This document shows, piece by piece, positions 54,375 through 63,633 of a stretch of 64,000 nt of DNA. Every line of letters starts with the position of its first letter. Within the stretch, counting starts at the first letter, position 1. A model generated the notes under the pieces. It was given only the letters and a program-made list of their open reading frames with translations, did no database searches and had not been told where the DNA came from. The stretch covers positions 186,001-250,000 of the forward strand of contig JAEUMD010000011.1 of assembly GCA_016793635.1 (NCBI GenBank), in the 5' to 3' direction. This stretch comes from Hyphomicrobiaceae bacterium (GTDB taxonomy: Bacteria > Pseudomonadota > Alphaproteobacteria > Rhizobiales > Hyphomicrobiaceae). A program made the translations under genes and the position numbers.

Positions 54375-54809
54375 GCGGCTTGACCGCACGCCTGCAGGCG
54401 TATCGAGACGGACGCACGACGGTAGCGACAGTCAGTCGCCGCGGGCGCCTCCCGATGCGCTCATCCTGCTCTGTGACGCCCCCCCGGCTGCGACAACTGC
54501 TGGGCAGTGTCCTGCGTCATAGCTTCTACCGCGTGACACCCATCGGCGACGGCCGGAACGTTTTCCAGCATGTCGCCGATGCTGATTTCGATCTCCCGTT
54601 CCTCGATCTATTGCTCTTGGTGAAATGCTCGGAGGCCGCCCGCATCGTTGGCCTCGAACTCTGACCTGCGTCCGCTCTCGCCTATCAAACCGACGCTCCG
54701 ACCGGCGCGCGCTGCTTCTGCGCGGTGCGATTCGGAAGCGGGAAACGATACGGGGCCGCCGATCAACGGCAGCCCCGGAATCAAAGGCGAAAATGAAAAT
54801 ATGCACGCC
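54375..54809. other. gap between the metal operon and metY
   Basis: 435 bp between convergent genes with no frame I would defend. A terminator for metY lies at 54752-54776. No tRNA-like repeat or integrase remnant is visible, so the right border of any island cannot be placed here. Confidence 0.4.
54752..54776 (-). terminator. hairpin terminator of metY
   Basis: Arms GGGGCCGCCG and CGGCAGCCCC (one wobble in the RNA) around a 5-base loop, 33 bp after the metY stop codon. Weakly T-rich sequence (GTATCGTTTC) follows on the minus strand. Confidence 0.55.
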
Positions 54810-56102
54810 TTACCGGAGTGCTGCCAGCGCCTGGTCGAGATCGGCGATGATATCGGCCTTGTCCTCGATGCCGATGGAAAGGCGCACCACGTCCGAGCCC
54901 GCCCCCGCTGCCATGCGCTGCTCGTCGGTGAGTTGTCGGTGCGTGGTCGAAGCCGGATGAATCACGAGGCTGCGGGTATCGCCGATGTTGGCGAGGTGCG
55001 AGAAGAGCTTGAGCCCCTGCACCAGCCTGACGCCCGCGTCGTAGCCACCCTTCAATCCGAACGTGAATACGGCACCCGCGCCCTTCGGTACGATCTTCTG
55101 GGCGAGCGCATGATATCGGTTCGACGGCAGTCCGGCGTAATTCACCCACGCCACCGCGGGATGCTTTTCAAGATGGGCGGCGACGGCGAGCGCGTTCTCG
55201 CAATGAGCGCGCATGCGCAGCGGCAACGTCTCGATGCCGGTCTGTATCAGGAATGCATTGAACGGCGAGATGGCCGGTCCGAGATCGCGCAACCCCATCA
55301 CGCGCGCGGCGATGGCGAAGGCGAAGTTCCCGAATGTCTCCGCGAGCTTCATGCCGCCGTATGACGGATTGGGCTCGACCAGTGTCTTGTAGCGATGCTT
55401 CGCCCCCAACCAGTCGAACGTTCCGCAATCGACGAGCACGCCGCCGACCGAGTTGCCGTGACCACCGAGAAACTTGGTCAGCGAATGCACGACGATGTCG
55501 GCACCGAACTCCTTCGGACGGCAGAGGTAGGGTGTCGCCAGCGTATTGTCGACGATCAGCGGCACTCCAGCGTTCTTAGCGATCGCGGCAATGGCGGGAA
55601 TGTCGATGACGATTCCGCCGGGATTGGCGACCGACTCGATGAAGATCGCGCGTGTGCGCGGCGTGATGGCGCGCTCGAACGATGCTGGATCGGTCGAGTC
55701 CGCCCACACCACGTTCCAATTGAACTTCTTGAAGGAGTGATTGAACTGGTTGATCGAGCCGCCATAGAGCTGGCGCCCGGCGACGAACTCGTCGCCCGGC
55801 TCGAGCAGCGTGTGGAACACCAGGAACTGCGCCGCATGGCCTGAGGCGACGGCGAGCGCCGCCGTGCCGCCCTCGAGCGCCGCCATGCGTGCTTCGAGAA
55901 CGCCTTGGGTCGGGTTCATGATGCGGGTGTAGATGTTGCCGAACGCCTCGAGCCCGAACAGCGCGGCGGCATGGTCCGCATCGTTGAAGACGTAGGATGT
56001 TGTCTGGTAGATCGGCGTCGCGCGGGCACCCGTGGTCGGATCGGGCGCGGCGCCGGCATGTATCGCTTGCGTCGCGAAGTGAGGGCCAGTGTCTTCAGCC
56101 AT
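54810..56102 (-). CDS. metY: O-acetylhomoserine sulfhydrylase/aminocarboxypropyltransferase
   Basis: PLP enzyme of the Cys/Met-metabolism family that makes homocysteine from O-acetylhomoserine and sulfide. The 430 residues fit MetY, with FATQAIHAGAAPDPTTGARATPIYQTTSY at the start, the PLP lysine Lys210 in VHSLTKFLGGHGNSVGG and the C-terminal IEDKADIIADLDQAL. GAGGAGGAA precedes the ATG at 56102. It stands alone with its own terminator. Direct sulfide assimilation would connect it with the sulfur genes of this genome, but they are 33 kb apart. Confidence 0.95.
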   Translation of the reverse strand: MAEDTGPHFATQAIHAGAAPDPTTGARATPIYQTTSYVFNDADHAAALFGLEAFGNIYTRIMNPTQGVLEARMAALEGGTAALAVASGHAAQFLVFHTLLEPGDEFVAGRQLYGGSINQFNHSFKKFNWNVVWADSTDPASFERAITPRTRAIFIESVANPGGIVIDIPAIAAIAKNAGVPLIVDNTLATPYLCRPKEFGADIVVHSLTKFLGGHGNSVGGVLVDCGTFDWLGAKHRYKTLVEPNPSYGGMKLAETFGNFAFAIAARVMGLRDLGPAISPFNAFLIQTGIETLPLRMRAHCENALAVAAHLEKHPAVAWVNYAGLPSNRYHALAQKIVPKGAGAVFTFGLKGGYDAGVRLVQGLKLFSHLANIGDTRSLVIHPASTTHRQLTDEQRMAAGAGSDVVRLSIGIEDKADIIADLDQALAALR

Positions 56103-56445
56103 GTGGTTCCTCCTCGGGTTTTCTTCTCCGACGCTCCGGTCGTGGTGCCCTTGTGCGTGGGCGGCGTCGCCACCCGTGCGGCAAATCGTCGGCGCGGTCA
56201 ATCGGCCTACTCAATTCATGCCAGTCTGCCTTGCAGAAGAGGCCGAGCTATGGGGCTCGCACACGGAATGGCTTTGACATAAACCAGTGCCATACTTGCT
56301 GCGTCGCAGCATCGAGTCCCCGCCGAGGCCGCCCGTCGTGGCGCCCGCGTAGCATCCGCCTCCGCCCCACGCATTTGGCGCCACCTGGTCGCCGCCAACC
56401 GGTCGATGCAGGCCAGTCGCCCTCATCTGAAGAAAGAGCAGCCCC
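56103..56445. other. divergent control region between metY and the acyl-CoA synthetase gene
   Basis: 343 bp without a gene. TTTGACATA (56271-56279) contains a consensus -35 for the rightward gene, but no good -10 follows at normal spacing. TCTGC-CTT-GCAGA (56224-56236) is a small hairpin. I looked for a SAM-type riboswitch ahead of metY and did not find its conserved core. Confidence 0.4.
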
Positions 56446-59130
56446 GTGACCATTCGCAATCTCGAGCACATGCTCGCGCCCGATTCCGTCGCCCTCATCG
56501 GTGCATCGGCAGAGGCGGGCAGCGTCGGCGCGTGGCTTGCGCGCAATCTCGCGGCAGGCTTCGAGGGGCGCCTCGATTTCGTCAACCCGAAGGGCGGCAG
56601 GATCGAGGGACGCACGGTCTACCGCAGCATCGCCGAGTTGCCCGCGCCCCCGTCCCTCGCCGTGATCTCGACACCCGCCGCGACGGTCCCCGGCATCATC
56701 GCCGAGCTCGGGCGTCGCGGCACGCGCGCCGTCGTCGTTATCACCGCCGGCATCAAGGGCGAGCTGCGCCAGGCCATGCTCGATGCCGCGCGACCCCACT
56801 GCTTGCGCGTGCTCGGACCGAACTGCATCGGCCTGATGCTGCCGGAACGCGGCGTCAATGCCTCGTTCTCGCACATAGCCGCTCCGCGCGGCGACCTCGC
56901 CTTTCTCTCGCAGTCCGGCGCGCTCGTCACCGGCATCCTCGACTGGGCGGCGAGCCGCGACATCGGCTTCTCCCACGTCGTTTCGCTCGGCGACATGGCC
57001 GACGTCGACTTCGGCGACATGCTCGACTATCTCGCGGGCGATACCGAGAGCCGGGCGATCCTCGTCTACATGGAGGCACTGACGCACGCGCGGAAGTTCA
57101 TGTCCGCAGCCCGCCGCGCGGCGCGCTCGAAGCCGGTCATCATCATCAAATCGGGCCGTCACGCCGCGGGCGCCCGCGCCGCAACTTCGCATACCGGCGC
57201 ACTAGCCGGCCTCGATGCCGCCTATGATGCCGCGTTCCGCCGTGCCGGCCTGCTGCGCGTTTTCGAGCTCGAGGACCTCTTCAATGCGGCCGAGGTTCTT
57301 TCCCGCATGCCACGGATCTACGGCGAGCGGCTCACCATCGTCACCAACGGAGGCGGTGCCGGTGTGCTCGCGACCGACCGCGTTGTCGATCTCAAGGGCG
57401 CTCTCGCCGAGCTTTCGCGCGAGACAATCGCGCGCCTCGACGAAGCGCTGCCGGGCACGTGGTCGCGCGCCAACCCCATCGATATTATCGGCGACGCCGG
57501 TCCGGAACGATACGGCGCCGCGGTGGAAGCAGCGCTTGGCGACCCGGCCACGGATGCCGTGCTGGTCATCAATTGCCCGACCGCCGTCGCATCGAGCACG
57601 GAAGCCGCGAAGGCGGTGATCGCCGCGCGCGATCGCGACAAGGAAAGTCGCGGTCGAGCGAAGCCCCTCGTCACCAACTGGCTGGGTCAGTCCGGTGCCG
57701 ACGACGCGCGCCACCTGTTTGCCGCAGCCGGGATACCGTCGTTCGAGACACCGGGTAGCGCCGTCGAGGGATTCATGCACCTCGTCGCGCATGCACGCGC
57801 CCAGAAGCAGCTCATGCGCGCGCCGCCGTCACGCTCGATCGGCCGTGAACCGGACCGAGCTGGGGCGCACGCCATCATCGCCCGCGTTCTAGCGAGTGGC
57901 CGCACGCTGCTGAGCGAGCTTGAGGCCAAGGAGCTTCTCGCCTGCTACGCCATACCGACGGTGCCGACGCGCTTCGCGCCCTCACCGGCGGCAGTCCGCG
58001 CGGCGGCGGCCGACATCGTTCCGGAGCATGGTGCCGTCGTCGTGAAAATCCTGTCGGAGGACATCACGCACAAATCCGACGTCGGCGGCGTCGCGCTCAA
58101 TCTCGATAGCCCCGAAGCTGCCGAAACCGCCGCGGCGAGCATGCTCGCGCGCCTTGCAAAGTCCCACCCTGATGCCCGTATCGCCGGCTTCACGGTGCAG
58201 GCGATGGTGCGCCGCCGGCTCGCGCACGAACTCATCATCGGTGTCTCGGAGGACCAGACGTTCGGCCCCCTGGTCATGTTCGGCGCGGGGGGCACGTCGG
58301 TCGAAGTCGTGCGTGATACCTGCCTCGCGCTGCCCCCGCTCGACCTCAAGCTCGCCGAGGACTTGATTGCGCGGACCCGGGTTTCGCGCCTGCTGCAAGG
58401 ATACCGAGACCGGCCGGCCGCGGACCTCGACGCGATCTGCGATACGCTGGTCAAGATCAGCCAGCTCGTCAGCGATCACGCCGAAGTGCGAGAGCTCGAC
58501 ATCAATCCATTGATCGCCGACGACAACGGCGTCATCGCCCTCGACGCGCGCGTCCGGGTCGCCGACGAGGCGGCTGAGCCGCGCCGCCCGATGGCCCTGC
58601 GACCCTATCCGATTGAATGGGAGCGCCTGATCCGGCTTCCCGAAATAGGGCCCGTTCTGATCCGCCCGATCCGCCCTGAGGATGAGCATCTCTACGCCCG
58701 CTTCTTCAAGGACGTCACCGCCGCTGATAGCCGTATGCGGTTCTTTTCGCCGATGAAGGGGTTGACGCACGAGTTCATCGCGCGACTGACGCAGGTGGAC
58801 TACGCGCGTGAAATCGCATTCGTCGCACTGTCAGACATCGGCGAGCTGCTTGGCGTCGCGCGCTTCAATGCAGATCCCGACTACGAGACCGCTGAATATG
58901 GCATCCTGATCCGGTCCGACCTCAAGGGGCGCGGGCTCGGCCGGCGGCTGATGCAGCACCTGATCGACTACGGCCGAGCCGAAGGCTTGAAACGGATCAT
59001 CGGTTACGTGCTGGCCGAGAATGCCGGCATGCTCGGTCTTGCGATCTCGCTCGGTTTCACCTCGACGACGCCCGACGACGATCCGACGCTTCGCCGGGTC
59101 GTCATCGAGCTCACTGGCAAACCGGGCTGA
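56446..59130 (+). CDS. Pat-type acyl-CoA synthetase (NDP-forming) with C-terminal GNAT domain
   Basis: An 894-residue fusion like PatZ/YfiQ, the protein lysine acetyltransferase of enteric bacteria. Order: CoA-binding domain (1-130), succinyl-CoA-ligase-like domains with the catalytic histidine in SHTGALAG (about 246), an ATP-grasp region (about 490-700) and a GNAT acetyltransferase (about 725-894, with RSDLKGRGLGRRLMQHLIDYGRAEG). The synthetase part is usually inactive in Pat proteins. Here the histidine is kept, so a bifunctional enzyme is possible. Acs control is the likely role. It stands alone. Confidence 0.92.
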   Translation: MTIRNLEHMLAPDSVALIGASAEAGSVGAWLARNLAAGFEGRLDFVNPKGGRIEGRTVYRSIAELPAPPSLAVISTPAATVPGIIAELGRRGTRAVVVITAGIKGELRQAMLDAARPHCLRVLGPNCIGLMLPERGVNASFSHIAAPRGDLAFLSQSGALVTGILDWAASRDIGFSHVVSLGDMADVDFGDMLDYLAGDTESRAILVYMEALTHARKFMSAARRAARSKPVIIIKSGRHAAGARAATSHTGALAGLDAAYDAAFRRAGLLRVFELEDLFNAAEVLSRMPRIYGERLTIVTNGGGAGVLATDRVVDLKGALAELSRETIARLDEALPGTWSRANPIDIIGDAGPERYGAAVEAALGDPATDAVLVINCPTAVASSTEAAKAVIAARDRDKESRGRAKPLVTNWLGQSGADDARHLFAAAGIPSFETPGSAVEGFMHLVAHARAQKQLMRAPPSRSIGREPDRAGAHAIIARVLASGRTLLSELEAKELLACYAIPTVPTRFAPSPAAVRAAAADIVPEHGAVVVKILSEDITHKSDVGGVALNLDSPEAAETAAASMLARLAKSHPDARIAGFTVQAMVRRRLAHELIIGVSEDQTFGPLVMFGAGGTSVEVVRDTCLALPPLDLKLAEDLIARTRVSRLLQGYRDRPAADLDAICDTLVKISQLVSDHAEVRELDINPLIADDNGVIALDARVRVADEAAEPRRPMALRPYPIEWERLIRLPEIGPVLIRPIRPEDEHLYARFFKDVTAADSRMRFFSPMKGLTHEFIARLTQVDYAREIAFVALSDIGELLGVARFNADPDYETAEYGILIRSDLKGRGLGRRLMQHLIDYGRAEGLKRIIGYVLAENAGMLGLAISLGFTSTTPDDDPTLRRVVIELTGKPG

Positions 59131-59196
59131 GGGTGCGTGTCGAGCACCTGCACCACGAGTCCTGGCCATTCGCAGAGGGGTACGTCGCGCGACGGC

Positions 59197-59403
59197 TCAT
59201 GCCTTGGCGATCTGGCGGGCCGGGCCGCAGCGCCACTTGGCGACGCGCCACTTCGGATGCTCCTCGATCCACTTGGCCATCTCGGCCTGCCCGTTCATCA
59301 TGCACTGGTGCGGCGTGACGGTCTGCGCCATGTAATTCAGGCGGACGTCCTCGCAACGCGTGGGCTCGGAAATTATGCAGACCGACATCACAATCTCGAT
59401 CAT
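59197..59403 (-). CDS. small conserved cysteine protein
   Basis: A 68-residue protein with three or four spaced cysteines (MSVCIISEPTRCEDV, then HQCMM and a final KWRCGPA). The sequence is typical of a small alphaproteobacterial orphan family. GGAGAAG precedes the ATG at 59403; the open frame continues upstream but is not coding in character. No signal peptide or membrane helix. It is convergent with the Pat-type gene, and its function is unknown. Confidence 0.7.
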   Translation of the reverse strand: MIEIVMSVCIISEPTRCEDVRLNYMAQTVTPHQCMMNGQAEMAKWIEEHPKWRVAKWRCGPARQIAKA

Positions 59404-59811
59404 GGATGCTTCTCCAAGGCTCGACCAGCCTGCCTCTGCGGCAGGGTGCTGAAGTCTTGGGCGTCCATCCCTCGGCTGCTTGTTATGATTCGAGGCTATG
59501 CGACTCGTGCCCGGCGGCTCAAGGTCGATTTCCAGGCGTTGTGATGCCCGAAATTCGGGCGATTTGGCCGCTGCCGCGATTGTCGCACGCCTGACGTAAG
59601 ACAGCGGATCGACAGCCAAGTCCTTCCTTGCGGCTCACGATTCGCCGCTGACGCCGTACCCGAAACCTGCGCGCGTTCCGTCGCGCGGCATTTATTTGAA
59701 CGGTGATGAATTTTTTTGTTGCTTTGCGATAGACTGACGCATGTTGCGGCAATACCCCAATCGCGGGCATAGATTCTGACCTACGGCGGCATTTTCGGGT
59801 GTTTGACGCGC
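59404..59811. other. region upstream of the FixL-like kinase
   Basis: About 400 bp without a credible gene. An AT-rich patch with a run of seven T (59709-59715) lies about 100 bp before the kinase start and is the likely promoter area. I looked for an Fnr/FixK box (TTGAT-N4-ATCAA) and saw none. Confidence 0.4.
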
Positions 59812-61779
59812 ATGAACGACGCGAGCAGAGCGAACGACCGCACCGAATGGGTTGAAATGGAGCCCAAGGCGGAGGCGTTGAAGCTCAAGGCCATTCTTGA
59901 AACCGCCGCGGCCGGTATCATCGCCATCGACGCCAGCGGCATCATTCGAACAGTTAATCCGGCCGCCGTGCGGATGTTCGGCTTCTCGCGCGAGGAGCTG
60001 CTCGGCCGCAACGTCTCGATCCTCATGAATTCCGGCGATGCCCAGCGCCACGACGACTACATGAGCCGCTACCTCACGACCGGAAACAGCCGGATCATCG
60101 GCATCGGGCGCGAGGTGACGGGCGTTCGCAAGGACGGCACGCTGTTTCCCCTGCACCTGTCGATCGGCGAATACAGCATCGGCGGCGAGACCTTCTTCAC
60201 CGGCGTGCTCATCGACCTCACCCGCCAGAAAAAGGCGGAGGACAGCCTCGTCCACCAGCAGGCGCTATTCCGCGTCGTGTTCGACTGCCTACCCGATCCG
60301 CTCGTCATCAGTGACTGCGACCGCATGGTGCAGAACGTAAATCCGGCGTTCGAGCGCGTCTTCGGCCGCAACAGCGATAGCTTGGCCCACTCCACCCCCG
60401 AGCCGATCTTCGAGAACAAGGACGAGTGGCTGCGGCACGATGCTGCGACGTGCAGCCCCTGCCCGCAGACCAGCGGCTCTGGCCACCACATCGCCCATTT
60501 CCGCCGGCCAAACGGCGAAGTTTTCCCCGGCGCCGTCGTGCGCACCGAGATCCGCACGCCGGAGCACCAGCAGCTCGGATTTCTTGAGCTGATCCGCGAC
60601 ATTTCGGGCGAGCGCCGGCGTGAGGCGCAACTCATGCAGGCGCAGCGGATGGAGGCCATCGGCCAACTCACCGGCGGAATAGCGCACGATTTCAACAATA
60701 TTCTCACGGTCGTTCTCGGCAATATCGAGCTGATCGAGATGCGCCTTCACGGCGACGACAACCTTCTCGCCCTCGCCCGCGAGGCGCGCGAGGCGGCCGA
60801 AATGGGCGCGCGCCTCACCGACCGGCTGCTCACCTTCGGCCGGCGCCAATTGCTCGAGACGCGACGCATCAACCTCAACGAATTCGTGCTCGGCCTGATG
60901 GAGTTGATCCGGCGCACCATAGGCGAGGACATCGACGTATCGACAGCACTCTCCTCCGATCTCGCCCTCACCGAGGTCGATCCGGGCCAGGTCGAGAACG
61001 CAGTGCTGAACCTCGCCATCAACGCCCGCGATGCGATGCCGAAGGGCGGACGCCTGGTGATCGAGACGCGCAATGTCTACCTCGCTGACAGTTCCGTGGC
61101 AGAGGCACCGGACTTGGCATCAGGCGGTTACGTCTGCCTTTCGGTCTCGGATACGGGACACGGCATGCCGCCCGAGGTGAAGGAGCGCGCCTTCGAGCCA
61201 TTCTTCACCACCAAGGACAAAGGCCGAGGCAGCGGCCTCGGGCTCGCAACCATCTACGGCTTCGCCAAGCAGTCAGGCGGACACGCGACCATCGCCAGCG
61301 CGGTCGGCCGCGGCACGACCGTAGAACTGCTCCTGCCAGCCGTCGGTGAGGCCGGGGAGATGCCGGTTGTCGAGGCCCCGCCTCAAGCCACGCCGCACGG
61401 CATGGGGCGGCGCATCCTGGTGGTCGAGGACAACGACAGCGTGCGCCGGTTGGCGCTGCGGCGTCTGACCGAACTCGGATATGCCGTCGAGGAGGCGGAG
61501 AACGGAGTGAAGGCGCTCGAGATCCTGGCTGCGGGCGCCGACATCGACCTCGTGTTCAGCGATGTCGTCATGCCGGGCGGGATCAACGGCGTCGACCTCG
61601 CCCGCGAAGTCCGCTGGCATTTTCCCAAGGTCGCGGTCGTGCTGACCACGGGCTACGCGGAAGCCATGTTGACTCTCGACGAGCACGAATCTGCTGGGCA
61701 GATCATCCTCCGCAAGCCCTATCACCAGAGCGAGCTTGCCCGCACCCTCGCCGAGGCCCTGGAACGACACGAGACGTGA
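59812..61779 (+). CDS. FixL-like PAS-PAS hybrid histidine kinase
   Basis: A 655-residue cytoplasmic sensor: PAS1 (about 20-140), PAS2 (about 145-265), HisKA (GQLTGGIAHDFNN, about 280), HATPase (NLAINARDAMP, DTGHGMP, GRGSGLGL) and a C-terminal receiver (533-655, phospho-acceptor Asp584). PAS1 keeps FixL haem-pocket residues: His80 (ligand), Arg86, Ile95 and Arg100 in a HDDYMSRYLTTGNSRIIGIGR segment; Arg94 replaces FixL His214. An O2-sensing role is therefore likely. I chose the ATG at 59812 over an in-frame TTG three codons earlier. No membrane helix is present. Confidence 0.9.
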   Translation: MNDASRANDRTEWVEMEPKAEALKLKAILETAAAGIIAIDASGIIRTVNPAAVRMFGFSREELLGRNVSILMNSGDAQRHDDYMSRYLTTGNSRIIGIGREVTGVRKDGTLFPLHLSIGEYSIGGETFFTGVLIDLTRQKKAEDSLVHQQALFRVVFDCLPDPLVISDCDRMVQNVNPAFERVFGRNSDSLAHSTPEPIFENKDEWLRHDAATCSPCPQTSGSGHHIAHFRRPNGEVFPGAVVRTEIRTPEHQQLGFLELIRDISGERRREAQLMQAQRMEAIGQLTGGIAHDFNNILTVVLGNIELIEMRLHGDDNLLALAREAREAAEMGARLTDRLLTFGRRQLLETRRINLNEFVLGLMELIRRTIGEDIDVSTALSSDLALTEVDPGQVENAVLNLAINARDAMPKGGRLVIETRNVYLADSSVAEAPDLASGGYVCLSVSDTGHGMPPEVKERAFEPFFTTKDKGRGSGLGLATIYGFAKQSGGHATIASAVGRGTTVELLLPAVGEAGEMPVVEAPPQATPHGMGRRILVVEDNDSVRRLALRRLTELGYAVEEAENGVKALEILAAGADIDLVFSDVVMPGGINGVDLAREVRWHFPKVAVVLTTGYAEAMLTLDEHESAGQIILRKPYHQSELARTLAEALERHET

Positions 61780-61822
61780 TTCCGCGCCCCCGGCAGCCGG
61801 GCCGGTCCGGCACCCGTAGGGC

Positions 61823-62566
61823 TCAGTGCCCGACCCGCGCGGTGAATACGTAGCCGAGGCCCCGCACCGTCTTCACCAACGAAGGATCGTCGGGCACGGA
61901 TTCGATTTTCTTGCGCAACCGCGCTACCAGGTTGTCGATGCTACGGTCGAGCGGCGACCATTCGTGCCCTTTGAGCAGATCCATGATCTGATCGCGGGTC
62001 AGCACGCGATTGGCGTGCTCGACGAAGATCGAGAGCAGACTGAACTCGGCCGTGGTCAGCGGACAGAGCGCGCCGCTCGCGTCGCGCAGCTCGCGCATGT
62101 CGGGATCGAGTTCCCAGCGATCGAAGTGGAGACGCGTGCGAGCCCCTTTCGTCTCGCGGGCCGACGCTGCCGTCGCTCCATTGGCCTCAGCCGCCGTTCG
62201 GCGCAGCACCGCGCGCACACGCGCCAGTACCTCTCGCAGGTGGAACGGCTTCGAGATGTAGTCGTCGGCGCCGACCTCCAGCCCGATCACGCGGTCGATC
62301 AGATCACCCTTGCCGGTCACCATGATGATCGGCACACGCGAGCGCTCACGCACGGCGCGCGCCACGGCCAGGCCATCCGTGTCGGGCAGGGTCAGGTCCA
62401 GCGTGATGAGATCGAACGAGCGCCCCTCCAGCGCCGGCAACACGTCAGACCCGCGCGCAGCCTCGGCGACCTGGAATCCCTCGCCCTCGAAGCAGCGCCT
62501 GAGCAACAGGCGCACCTTCTGGTCATCGTCCACCACGAGGATGTTGACGTTATGGCCGTCGCTCAT
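61823..62566 (-). CDS. OmpR/PhoB-family response regulator
   Basis: A 247-residue two-component regulator. The receiver has acidic residues Asp13/Asp14, phospho-acceptor Asp57 (LITLDLTLPD), a Thr in IIMVTGKGD and Lys in DDYISKPF. The C-terminal winged-helix domain shows LTTAEFSLLSIFVEHANRVLTRDQIMDLLKG and RSIDNLVARLRKKIE...VRGLGYVF. It converges on the hybrid kinase gene (43-bp gap) and is divergent from the Crp/Fnr gene. The ATG at 62566 starts the receiver. Likely target repeats lie at 62737-62762. Confidence 0.93.
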   Translation of the reverse strand: MSDGHNVNILVVDDDQKVRLLLRRCFEGEGFQVAEAARGSDVLPALEGRSFDLITLDLTLPDTDGLAVARAVRERSRVPIIMVTGKGDLIDRVIGLEVGADDYISKPFHLREVLARVRAVLRRTAAEANGATAASARETKGARTRLHFDRWELDPDMRELRDASGALCPLTTAEFSLLSIFVEHANRVLTRDQIMDLLKGHEWSPLDRSIDNLVARLRKKIESVPDDPSLVKTVRGLGYVFTARVGH

Positions 62567-62736
62567 GTCCGTCGCATCGCTTGCATTCACTCCACACGTG
62601 GGCCGGACCGCCACAAGTGCCGCCCCGCGCACACGGGCGCAGCTCCTCGGCACCTTGCCCATCTGGCACCTCCCCCGCGCCGCTCAGCGCCTGGCCAACA
62701 CGCGAAAAGCGGCCGAGGCTATGTCCTCCGCCATCC

Positions 62737-62762
62737 CGTTACAAATCGTTACACACCGTTAC
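62737..62762. promoter_or_regulatory. three CGTTAC direct repeats at 10-bp spacing
   Basis: CGTTAC occurs at 62737, 62747 and 62757, each separated by four bases, in the 270-bp divergent region between the OmpR-type regulator and the Crp/Fnr gene. One-turn direct repeats are the usual binding pattern of OmpR/PhoB-family dimers, so this is a good candidate site for the adjacent regulator. Confidence 0.65.
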
Positions 62763-62836
62763 GACTGACAGAAATCAGTGAGACATGCCGCTGGTTAGAT
62801 CACCATAAAGGAAGAATGGCACGGAGGAGACCTCGC

Positions 62837-63553
62837 ATGCTCGCCCTTTCTGCAATGCCGGATACCGTGAGCGACAGCCCTCGGAACGTATTTGCACTGC
62901 CGCTTCCGCCCCGTCGCGATGAAATTTCCGAGCCGATCACGGAGCAGTTGGTCCAGGCCATGCCGTCCGTCTACTCGGCCCGTGAGGACCTGTTTCTGGA
63001 AGGTGACGAGTCGTCTCACATCCTCGAGGTGGTCGAGGGCGTGATCTGCGCCTATCGCCTGCTCCCGGACGGGCACCGCCACGTCGTCTCGTTCTACTTC
63101 CCCGGCGACCTGATCGGCTACTGCTCACCCTCGACGCAGACGTTCAGCGCCCAGGCGCTCACCAAGGTGCGCGTCCGGCGCATCCCGCGCCACCTGCTGA
63201 ACCAGCTCATCGAGACGCGCCCGCAGTTCGCCCGTCGCCTGCTGAAGCTCGCGGCCGACGAACTCACCATGACGCGCGAGCACATGCTCTGTCTTGCCGC
63301 AAAATCGGCGGAAGCCCGCATGGCGGTATTCCTTCTGGCGCTGGCGCGGCGCAACCGCGAAACGGGAGCCGATCCGACTCGCGTTGATCTGGCCATGACG
63401 CGCGTCGATATCGGCGACTACCTCGGTCTCACCATCGAAACCGTGAGCCGCACGTTCTCGAAGCTGAAAAGGGCTGGAATCATAGCGCTGCCGCGCACGA
63501 CGACGGTGCTGATCCGCGATGCCGCGGCACTGCACGAGATGGCTCAGGGCTAA
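62837..63553 (+). CDS. Crp/Fnr-family regulator (FixK-like)
   Basis: A 238-residue transcription factor: N-terminal cyclic-nucleotide-type beta-roll (EDLFLEGDESSHILEVVEGVICAYRLLPDGHRHVVSFYFPGDLIGY), a dimer helix, and a helix-turn-helix with VDIGDYLGLTIETVSRTFSKLKRAGII, whose E-x2-SR contacts a TTGA-type half-site. The Fnr-type N-terminal cysteine cluster is missing, as in FixK. GGAGGAGA precedes the ATG at 62837; an ATG at 62816 with AAAGGAAG is an equally possible start. It is divergent from the response-regulator gene. Confidence 0.92.
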   Translation: MLALSAMPDTVSDSPRNVFALPLPPRRDEISEPITEQLVQAMPSVYSAREDLFLEGDESSHILEVVEGVICAYRLLPDGHRHVVSFYFPGDLIGYCSPSTQTFSAQALTKVRVRRIPRHLLNQLIETRPQFARRLLKLAADELTMTREHMLCLAAKSAEARMAVFLLALARRNRETGADPTRVDLAMTRVDIGDYLGLTIETVSRTFSKLKRAGIIALPRTTTVLIRDAAALHEMAQG

Positions 63554-63633
63554 CTGCCCTGCTGCACCTGACACCGCATCGGCGGCCTTTCCGCCGGTGC
63601 GAACGTTCGTCCGCGACTCGGCGGAGCTGCCAC

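Noticed and set aside
54380-54806. Frames on both strands between the metal operon and metY
   Set aside because: No ribosome site or coding character, and the metY terminator lies inside them.
56103-56445. SAM-II riboswitch ahead of metY
   Set aside because: The conserved core and pseudoknot sequences of that class are not present; only a small hairpin is seen.
61826-62836. Long frame extending the Crp/Fnr gene upstream by over 300 codons
   Set aside because: It is antisense to the response regulator and shows no domain; two good ribosome sites mark starts at 62816 or 62837.
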